From positions 1 to 64,000 of the forward strand of contig NZ_AUBB01000037.1 of NCBI RefSeq assembly GCF_000429025.1: DNA of 64,000 bases, in the 5' to 3' direction. A program made the translations under genes and the position numbers. The stretch comes from Actinospineispora spinosispora DSM 44797. GTDB taxonomy: Bacteria > Actinomycetota > Actinomycetes > Mycobacteriales > Pseudonocardiaceae. The notes beneath the pieces were generated by a model. The model had not been told where the DNA came from. It saw only the letters and a list, made by a program, of their open reading frames with translations, and made no database searches. Of the stretch, positions 58,590 through 64,000 are shown piece by piece (position 1 is the first letter of the stretch; the number at the start of each line of letters is the position of its first letter).

Positions 58590-58881
58590 GAGTAGGGCAC
58601 GTGTGCACCGCGAGTCGGGCACGTGTGCACCGCGAGTCGGGCACGTGAGCACCGCGAGTCGGGCATCAGGGCACACCGAGTCGGGCGTTCCAGCACGTCG
58701 GCGCCACGCTCGAATGCGCATCCCCGCGACTCGCCCTGACGAGTATCCCGACTCGCCCTGACGAATACCCCGACTCGCGCGGCGGAATCTAGCGACTCGG
58801 TGTGCTCACGTGTCCGACTCGCGGTGCTGAGGTGACCGACTCGCGGTGCTCGTGTGCCCGACTCGCCGGGGGACGAGGGGT
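58590..58881. repeat. 22-bp-periodic repeat array in two opposing blocks (twelve units)
   Basis: Units beginning GAGTCGGGC start at 58590 (first with one change), 58612, 58634, 58656 and 58678. After a degenerate spacer, units beginning GACTCGC/GACTCGG start at 58728, 58750, 58772, 58794, 58816, 58838 and 58860. Every step is exactly 22 bp, and the second block is the reverse complement orientation of the first. Unit ends drift (GTGCACC, GTGCCC, GACGAATACC). It fills the gap between the convergent rox and methyltransferase genes. It is not a CRISPR: no spacers and no fixed repeat. Confidence 0.85.
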
Positions 58882-58891
58882 GTGGCGGGGG

Positions 58892-59884
58892 TCAGGTCGG
58901 GGGTGCGGTTGTGAACTCCAGGGCCGTGCGGCCGTCCGAGACCGGGCTGGTGTCGCGGAGGGTGAGGCCGCAGCCGGTCGCCAGTTCGGTCAGCTCGTCG
59001 ACCGTGCGCTCCCGGCCGCCGAAACACATCAGCATGAACAGGTCCATCGCGGTGCCGACACCCTGTCCTCGGACCGGCTCGATCACCACCACCACGGCGT
59101 CCGGGGCGGCGGCCCGACGGCACTCGGTCAGGATTGCGCGCGCGTGCTCGTCGTCCCAGTCGTGCAGGATGTCCGACAGCAGGTAGGCGTCCGCCCCGGC
59201 CGGAAGCGGGTCGAAGAAGCTGCCGGCCACGGCGCCGCCGCGACCGGTGAACTCGGCCGCCGTGAACCGCTCGGCAGCGGCGGCGGCCGAAGGCGGCAGG
59301 TCCAGGACCCGCCCGTGCACCGAGGGATGGGCCCGCAGGATCGCCGCGAGCACCGCCCCGTCGCCTCCGCCGACGTCGAGGATCTCCGGGAATCGGCCCC
59401 AGTCGAAGCGACGCGCGATCTGCGGCGCCTGCACCTGGAACCGCCAGTTCATCTGCGCATCGAACGAACGCCGAAGCCGCGGTTCGGCGTCGATGTCGGC
59501 CCAGAAATCACGCCCGTAGCGCCGCTCGTACGCGGGCGCGCCGGTGGTGATCGTGCCGAGCAGCTCGACGAACGCCAGCTCGGCGCGCCCGCCCGCGCAG
59601 GTGATGTCGAGCAGCGGTCTGATCCCCGCCGGGGCGTCCGCGCCTATCTGCCTGCCCAGGTCCGTGGGCCGGTACCGGCCGGCGTCGAGCTCGAAGGCGC
59701 CGATCGTGACCAGATGCCCGAGCAGGCAGCGCAGGGCGTGCGGAGCGGTCCCGGTGTCGGCGGCGAGCCGCTCCGCCGTCGCGCCGGAGTCACCGGCGTG
59801 GTCGACGAGGCGCAGCGTCGCCGCCACCCGGATGGCCATGGGTGTGGCCAGGTCGGCCATGGCGAGAATCGACGGTCCGTCCAT
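58892..59884 (-). CDS. SAM-dependent O-methyltransferase
   Basis: 330 residues. N-terminal winged-helix dimerisation domain (about 10-100; LRLVDHAGDSGATAERLAADTGT) and C-terminal Rossmann methyltransferase with EILDVGGGDGAVLAAIL (motif I), RVLDLPPSA, and DAYLLSDILHDWDDEHA with the His used as base in this family. Typical of type 2 plant-like O-methyltransferases of polyketide and aromatic pathways. The start could also be the in-frame MADLATP. It is 21 nt downstream of the SDR gene on the same strand, likely cotranscribed. Confidence 0.87.
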   Translation of the reverse strand: MDGPSILAMADLATPMAIRVAATLRLVDHAGDSGATAERLAADTGTAPHALRCLLGHLVTIGAFELDAGRYRPTDLGRQIGADAPAGIRPLLDITCAGGRAELAFVELLGTITTGAPAYERRYGRDFWADIDAEPRLRRSFDAQMNWRFQVQAPQIARRFDWGRFPEILDVGGGDGAVLAAILRAHPSVHGRVLDLPPSAAAAAERFTAAEFTGRGGAVAGSFFDPLPAGADAYLLSDILHDWDDEHARAILTECRRAAAPDAVVVVIEPVRGQGVGTAMDLFMLMCFGGRERTVDELTELATGCGLTLRDTSPVSDGRTALEFTTAPPT

Positions 59885-59905
59885 CGCTCGAACGTATCGG
59901 CCTGC

Positions 59906-60703
59906 TCACACCGAGCGGATCGTGCCGCCGTCCACCCGCAGCACCGCGCCGCTGACGTAGTCGGCGTACGGGCTGGACAGGTAGGCGACCGCCGCCGCGA
60001 TCTCCTCGGGCCTGCCCAGGCGCCCCACGTCGTTGGGGACCATGTCGCGCACCGCGCCACGCTCGATCTCCGCCCACGTCGTTCCCCAGCCGTACTCCGG
60101 CGCGGCCCGGGTGAGCAGCTCTTCGACCGACGGCACGAGGATCGCGCCGGGCGCGACGACGTTCGAGGTGACACCGGATCCTCGCAGCTCACGGGCCAGC
60201 GACACCGCCATGTTGTGCCGTGCGGCCAACGTGGCGTTGTAGTCGGGCTGGGCGGCGATGGGCTGGATGGCCAGCCCGCCGCCGATCTGGATTACCCGGC
60301 CCCAGCCGCGCTCCCGCATCCCCGGTACCAACCGGTTGATCAGACGAACGCCGGACGCCACGTTGTGCTGGTAGGTCTGCAGCCACTGTTCGGCGGTCAG
60401 CTCCGACCACGCCCGGTGCTGGTAGGTCCCCGCGTTGTTGACCAGGATGTCGATCCCGCCGCCGCGCAGCGCCTCGGTGACCACGGCATCGGCCCCGTCG
60501 TCGGTACTGAGGTCGCCGATCGCGACGTCCGCGTCACCGCCCGCCGCGCGAATGGTCTCGGCGACCGACCGTGCTCGCGTTTCGGCGCGACCGTGCACCA
60601 CCACCCGTGCGCCCTCGGCGGCCAGGAACACCGCGATCGCCTCGCCGATACCCGCGCTCGACCCGCTGACCAGCACTCGTCTACCGGACAGTCCCAGGTC
60701 CAT
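59906..60703 (-). CDS. SDR-fold protein lacking the catalytic lysine
   Basis: 265 residues. SGSSAGIGEAIAVFLA nucleotide loop, VVHGRAET, NNAGTYQH, then the active-site helix YNATLAARHN: the Tyr is present but the Lys of YxxxK is Leu (codon TTG). The Ser region reads QIGGGLAIQ with Gly-rich text rather than the usual Ser. C-terminus AVLRVDGG is normal. So it keeps the NAD(P) fold but may not be an active classical dehydrogenase. Divergent from the TetR gene with twin operators between. Confidence 0.85.
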   Translation of the reverse strand: MDLGLSGRRVLVSGSSAGIGEAIAVFLAAEGARVVVHGRAETRARSVAETIRAAGGDADVAIGDLSTDDGADAVVTEALRGGGIDILVNNAGTYQHRAWSELTAEQWLQTYQHNVASGVRLINRLVPGMRERGWGRVIQIGGGLAIQPIAAQPDYNATLAARHNMAVSLARELRGSGVTSNVVAPGAILVPSVEELLTRAAPEYGWGTTWAEIERGAVRDMVPNDVGRLGRPEEIAAAVAYLSSPYADYVSGAVLRVDGGTIRSV

Positions 60704-60722
60704 GCCACACCTCCAGACGTAT

Positions 60723-60761
60723 ATCTACAGTCGTAGACTTCTATAGTCTACGCTCGTAGAT
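60723..60761. promoter_or_regulatory. Twin TetR operators TCTAC-N4-GTAGA between SDR and TetR genes
   Basis: Site a (60723-60738, ATCTAC-N4-GTAGAC) and site b (60746-60761, GTCTAC-N4-GTAGAT) are inverted copies of each other, centres 23 bp apart; the intergenic gap is only 58 nt, so both promoters are covered. Site b ends directly at the TetR start codon. Confidence 0.7.
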
Positions 60762-61337
60762 ATGAGCCGACCGCGGAGCGAAGAGGTGCCACCCCGTCGG
60801 CGGGACGCCGCCGCGACCCGGGAGGCGATCCTGCGCTCGGCGCTGGTCGCCTTCACCAGCCACGGTTACGACGGCGTGGGCGTGCGCGACATCGCCGGTG
60901 CGGCCGGGGTCACCGCGATGCTGGTCAACCGCTACTTCGGCTCGAAGGAACAGCTGTTCGCCGAGGTCGTCGAGGTGGCCTTCGCGCAGCGCACGCTGAT
61001 CGCCGACGACGTCGAGTCGCTGAGCCGGTTCGCCGCCCACTCCCTGGTCGCCGCCGAACCGCGCTCCGTGGACGGCTTCCTGCTCATGCTGCGTTCGGTG
61101 GCGAACCCCCGGGCCACGGCGATCCTGCGCACCGCGATCGAGGCGCACTTCCACCGCCCGCTGCAGGCGCTGTTGCCCGGTGCGGACGCCCACGAGCGCG
61201 CGGCGCTGTTCCTGTCCGTGCTGTCCGGCGTCCGGCTCATGCAGCAGGTCCTCGACAGCCCGGCCCTGGCCACCGTCGACCCCGACCTGCTGGAGCAACG
61301 GCTCCGAGCACTGTTCGACCTGCTGGTCACCTCATGA
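60762..61337 (+). CDS. TetR-family transcriptional regulator
   Basis: 191 residues from ATG 60762. HTH DGVGVRDIAGAAGVTAMLVNRYFGSKEQLFAEVVEVAF; C-terminal ligand domain of the TetR_C type with LLRSVANPRATAILRTAIEAHF. Start is at the edge of operator b, so a short leader. Expected to repress the SDR-methyltransferase operon and itself. Confidence 0.9.
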   Translation: MSRPRSEEVPPRRRDAAATREAILRSALVAFTSHGYDGVGVRDIAGAAGVTAMLVNRYFGSKEQLFAEVVEVAFAQRTLIADDVESLSRFAAHSLVAAEPRSVDGFLLMLRSVANPRATAILRTAIEAHFHRPLQALLPGADAHERAALFLSVLSGVRLMQQVLDSPALATVDPDLLEQRLRALFDLLVTS

Positions 61338-61374
61338 TCGCGCTCGCACCCGGGTCACGCGGCTCGCGCGGCTG

Positions 61375-61438
61375 AAGATCACCACCGCCTCAGGGCTGAT
61401 CCGGGGCGCGAAAACAGCCCTCAGACGGTGGTGATCTT
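61375..61438. repeat. Palindrome, family A copy 3
   Basis: Arms 61375-61398 and 61415-61438 (one mismatch: GCCTCAGGG pairs with CCTCAGACGG), loop of 16 nt with GGGGCGCGAAAA as in copies 1 and 2. Between convergent TetR and DUF5134 genes. Confidence 0.8.
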
Positions 61439-61444
61439 GGATGG

Positions 61445-62041
61445 TCAGAGGGCGGCGAGCATGACCACCATGGCCACGTCCATGGCCAGGTGGGGGACGG
61501 CGGCGATCCGCAGGGTGGTCGCCCCGCCGCCGTCGACCGCGCCGCCGCCGGCCACCGCCAGGGCGGTCCTCGGCGCGAAGACCACGATGCCCGCGGTCAG
61601 GACGGCGTCGAGCGCGAACAGCGCGGCGAGCGCCATGGCCGTGAGCGTGACCCCGGTCGAGGCCATGTGATGCATCGACCCCATGGACCCCATCGACATG
61701 TCCGGCATGATGACGACGGCGTAGATCATCGCGGCCGAGGCGAGCAGGTGATAGACCAGCGAACCGGCGCCCGGCCCCGGCAGCGCGATACGTACCCCGA
61801 GAAGCACCAGCAGTGCGACCGCCGTCGCGCCCAGCACGACGAGCAGCGGGACGCGCCACGAGGCGCCGTAGCCTGGCAGCAGCATGGCGGCCATCGTCAG
61901 GTTCATCACCACGTGGGCCGCGTCGGACTCCGGGCTCGTGAGGTACGCGAGCTCGGCGGGCCGTCGGTCCCGGTGCAGCAGCCGCCATGCGCTGATCGCG
62001 GCTCCGACGAGCAGCGCGACCAGCAGCAGCGTGCCGATCAT
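61445..62041 (-). CDS. DUF5134-family membrane protein
   Basis: 198 residues from ATG 62041, which overlaps the upstream stop by 4 nt (ATGA). About five hydrophobic segments; a cytoplasmic or periplasmic Met/His-rich loop reads MPDMSMGSMGSMHHMAS, a plausible metal-binding element. LTSPESDAAHVVMNLTMAAML is the DUF5134 N-terminal signature. The function of the family is unknown. Translational coupling to the linalool dehydratase-like gene indicates a joint role. Confidence 0.8.
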   Translation of the reverse strand: MIGTLLLVALLVGAAISAWRLLHRDRRPAELAYLTSPESDAAHVVMNLTMAAMLLPGYGASWRVPLLVVLGATAVALLVLLGVRIALPGPGAGSLVYHLLASAAMIYAVVIMPDMSMGSMGSMHHMASTGVTLTAMALAALFALDAVLTAGIVVFAPRTALAVAGGGAVDGGGATTLRIAAVPHLAMDVAMVVMLAAL

Positions 62042-64000
62042 GAGCCCGAGGGATAGAGCCGGACCGGACGGCGGTCGCCGAGCTCGACCTCGACGATCGC
62101 TCGTCCCTGGCCGTCGGCGGTGACGGTGTCGCCGAGCGCCCCGTCCACCCGGTACTCGGCGTGCGGGACGAGCCGGTCGAGCCCGAGCGCCGCGCGGGTC
62201 GGTCCGGCGCCGGGCCGCAGCACCAGGTCGAGCGCCCGCCCATCGGTGTGGGCACTGGCCACGAGCACGTCGGGGTAGGCGACCTCGGCCAGCCGAGGAC
62301 CCTCCCGCCACACCTGGGGTGCGCCGAACGTGACCATGTCGCGCAGCCCGTTGCGGCGACCGAACCGGCCGAGCACGGCGTACAGGTTGGCCAGCGGTGA
62401 GGCGTCGCGGTAGCGGCGGGCGCCGTTCGCCTCCTCGATGGGCTCGCGTTCGTCGAGCAGCGCCTGCGCGGCGCGGGCACTGTCCTCGTCGCCGATCTCG
62501 CGGGCCGCCATGGTGAGCGCGACCTGGCCGAACGTGTCCCGGCCGAGCTTGTAGTTGCCGGGATCGAGCCGGTCCGACGCCGAGGGCGGCAGGGTCAGCC
62601 TGCCGTCGGCGTCCGGGACGAGGTGGTTCTCCCGCAGCAGCCACCAGGTGCGCGCGGCGATGTCGGGCATGCCGGGGTTGAGCCAGTAGCTGGTGTTGAG
62701 CTGGACGGCGGCGCCCGACCAGAAGTTCCACGACAGACCCAGGTGCGCCGCGCGGATGCCGACGATCCGCCCGTCCGGGCGCAGGAACTCGGATTCGTAG
62801 GAACGGCGCAGCGGCTCGGCGAGCTCCTCCATGAAGCGGCTGTGGTGCGTCCGGTCGTGCATGAGCAGCGTGTTGATGCCGAAGGTGTTGCAGATCGAGT
62901 AGATCCAGTTCGGCTCGCACGGGAACAGGGTGAAGTCCCAGTCCAGCATGTTGCGCCTGATCGACTGCGCGAGCTGGGGGAAGTCGTACGGGTAGGCCTC
63001 GGTGTCCGACCAGCGGTAGGTCAGGCCGCCGGGCCGGGAGTAGCGGTCGTCGTTCAGGGTCTCGTACATGCCGATCCCGACGCCGTGCCAGCCGGTCAGC
63101 ATGATGTTCTCCCGGTTGGCGACCGGGTCGCGGTTCGCCGACAGGTTGCCCCAGGCGTTCTCCGCCGCCCAGTAGCCCCAGATCCGCCGCTGCAGGACCT
63201 TCTCCACCGCGTGCTGCTGGGCCTCGGCGAGGTACCCGGAGAACGCCGGGGTCCGAGTGAACTGGGCCATCGCCAGCCCGTAGGACAGCGCGTAGATCTG
63301 GTAGCGCAGCGCGGCCTCGCGGTACTGGTCGAGGACGGTGAACCCGGTGAAGCTGTCCAGCGGCTGCAGCGCCAGGTCGAGCGCGTAGCGCAGGTGCGCC
63401 AGATCGGCCGGGCTGCTCTCCGCGACCGGCAGCGGCGTGTTGACCGGAGGCGGCCCGGACACGGTGAACCGGACGTCGGCGAGCCGGGCGTTGATCTTCT
63501 CCCGGGTGCGCAGGTGGCCCGCGTAGCGGACCCGGTGCACCAGGTACGAGATCAGCAGCAGCGCCGGGACCAGCGACGGAACCACGAACCGTGCACCGTC
63601 GGACACCTGACCGTCGACCGAGGTCAACGCGGACAGGGCGGCCGCGCCGAGCCACACCAGCGGCGGCAGCACGGTCATCCCGGCGAACCACCACGCGACC
63701 ACGGCCAGCAGGAACACCACCGGTGCGGCGACCGAGGCGATCACCGAGCCGGAGTAGACGAAACCGCCGCCCGGCAGCGTCAGCCCCAGCCCGACGGCGG
63801 TCAGCGGCGCGCCGGCGTCCAGCAGCGCTGGCAGCACACCGAGGACCCACACCGCCGCGTACACCGCGAGGGCCCGGCGCATCCGGCGCGCGGTCACCGG
63901 GGGAATCGGCCCGCTCGGTTCGGGAAGCAGCGCCTGGACCTCGGTCCGCGACGCCTCGGTGGTGGACGCGGGCGGCGGCCAGGCCGACAGGTGGGTGGTC
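62038..64000 (-). CDS. Linalool dehydratase/isomerase-like membrane protein (5' end outside window)
   Basis: At least 653 codons; the frame stays open to the window edge, with a Pro-rich N-terminal region, so the start is not visible. About residues 50-170 (from the left of the visible part) contain four hydrophobic segments, so this version is membrane-anchored. The remaining part resembles linalool dehydratase/isomerase: LDQYREAALRYQIYALSYGLAM, NIMLTGWHGVGIGMYE, and FPCEPNWIYSICNTFGINTLL, which keeps two Cys nine positions apart as in the catalytic pair of that enzyme. It may hydrate, dehydrate or isomerise an isoprenoid alcohol; other members of the fold are uncharacterised. Confidence 0.75.
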   Translation of the reverse strand, partial: TTHLSAWPPPASTTEASRTEVQALLPEPSGPIPPVTARRMRRALAVYAAVWVLGVLPALLDAGAPLTAVGLGLTLPGGGFVYSGSVIASVAAPVVFLLAVVAWWFAGMTVLPPLVWLGAAALSALTSVDGQVSDGARFVVPSLVPALLLISYLVHRVRYAGHLRTREKINARLADVRFTVSGPPPVNTPLPVAESSPADLAHLRYALDLALQPLDSFTGFTVLDQYREAALRYQIYALSYGLAMAQFTRTPAFSGYLAEAQQHAVEKVLQRRIWGYWAAENAWGNLSANRDPVANRENIMLTGWHGVGIGMYETLNDDRYSRPGGLTYRWSDTEAYPYDFPQLAQSIRRNMLDWDFTLFPCEPNWIYSICNTFGINTLLMHDRTHHSRFMEELAEPLRRSYESEFLRPDGRIVGIRAAHLGLSWNFWSGAAVQLNTSYWLNPGMPDIAARTWWLLRENHLVPDADGRLTLPPSASDRLDPGNYKLGRDTFGQVALTMAAREIGDEDSARAAQALLDEREPIEEANGARRYRDASPLANLYAVLGRFGRRNGLRDMVTFGAPQVWREGPRLAEVAYPDVLVASAHTDGRALDLVLRPGAGPTRAALGLDRLVPHAEYRVDGALGDTVTADGQGRAIVEVELGDRRPVRLYPSGS

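Noticed and set aside
58590..58881. CRISPR array
   Set aside because: Repeats are contiguous with a 22-bp step, no unique spacers and no cas genes; the second block is inverted.
61445..63850. An 801-residue fusion of DUF5134 with an upstream domain
   Set aside because: The upstream part is a shifted-phase translation of the linalool dehydratase-like gene; the DUF5134 gene starts at the coupled ATG 62041.

Overview
The window is 64 kb of very high-GC DNA with dense genes on both strands, many GTG starts, many 4-nt ATGA/GTGA start-stop overlaps, F420-type oxidoreductases, numerous TetR regulators and natural-product genes. This is what a soil actinomycete chromosome looks like. The glycopeptide-type halogenase and the rifamycin-inactivation genes would fit the Pseudonocardiaceae (Amycolatopsis-like), but that is an inference and no phylogenetic marker is present. 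No rRNA, tRNA, IS element or CRISPR array was recognised.

Layout. 1-6 kb: 3' part of a giant membrane protein (TauE/SafE-like channel, duplicated middle modules, ADP-ribosyltransferase-like segment). 6-12 kb: ordinary metabolic genes (metallo-beta-lactamase fold, PPOX/F420, NCS1 permease, SDR, GlxA regulator, cupin, GNAT). 12-16.6 kb: five-gene translationally coupled operon for uptake, CoA activation and hydration of an unsaturated carboxylic acid. 16.6-17.6 kb: lower-GC patch with a possible immunity-type gene and a degraded remnant. 17.6-24.2 kb: two regulator/target pairs (TetR-Gfo/Idh and TetR-DHA2 efflux pump), a double DUF427 protein, a GNAT and a VapBC pair. 24.2-29.5 kb: a catabolic island (flavin hydroxylase plus two alpha/beta hydrolases on one side, an amidohydrolase on the other) around a TetR gene whose two flanking promoters carry the same operator, each overlapping a start codon. 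29.6-34.2 kb: class I terpene synthase, phosphotransferase-like, membrane and hydrolase genes.

34.6-41.6 kb is the most interesting part: a compact cluster of a single-module NRPS (adenylation-PCP-thioesterase with an MbtH domain fused at the C-terminus, specificity code of the tyrosine/beta-hydroxytyrosine type), a glycopeptide-type phenolic halogenase, a cation/proton antiporter and a tyrosine phenol-lyase homologue with a remodelled substrate pocket. Read together they suggest chlorination of carrier-bound tyrosine, release of free chlorotyrosine and possibly its cleavage to a chlorophenol. 42-48.7 kb: ABM and CGNR proteins, LLM oxidoreductase, ArsR-rhodanese regulator, chloramphenicol-type efflux pump, MerR, HisC-like aminotransferase. 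49.4-53.6 kb: a probable tryptophan-2,3-dioxygenase-superfamily protein plus cupin, next to a large LuxR regulator; a 14-bp sequence upstream of this pair is repeated exactly upstream of the NRPS cluster. 54-58.5 kb: lipoprotein hydrolase and a rifamycin-resistance pair (glycosyltransferase plus monooxygenase) preceded by a 19-bp rifamycin-associated element. 58.9-64 kb: O-methyltransferase, an SDR lacking its catalytic lysine, a TetR with twin operators, and a linalool dehydratase/isomerase-like membrane protein coupled to a DUF5134 protein.

Four families of long intergenic palindromes (eight copies in all) and a 22-bp-periodic head-to-head repeat array at 58.6-58.9 kb are dispersed through the window and are not explained by any gene.
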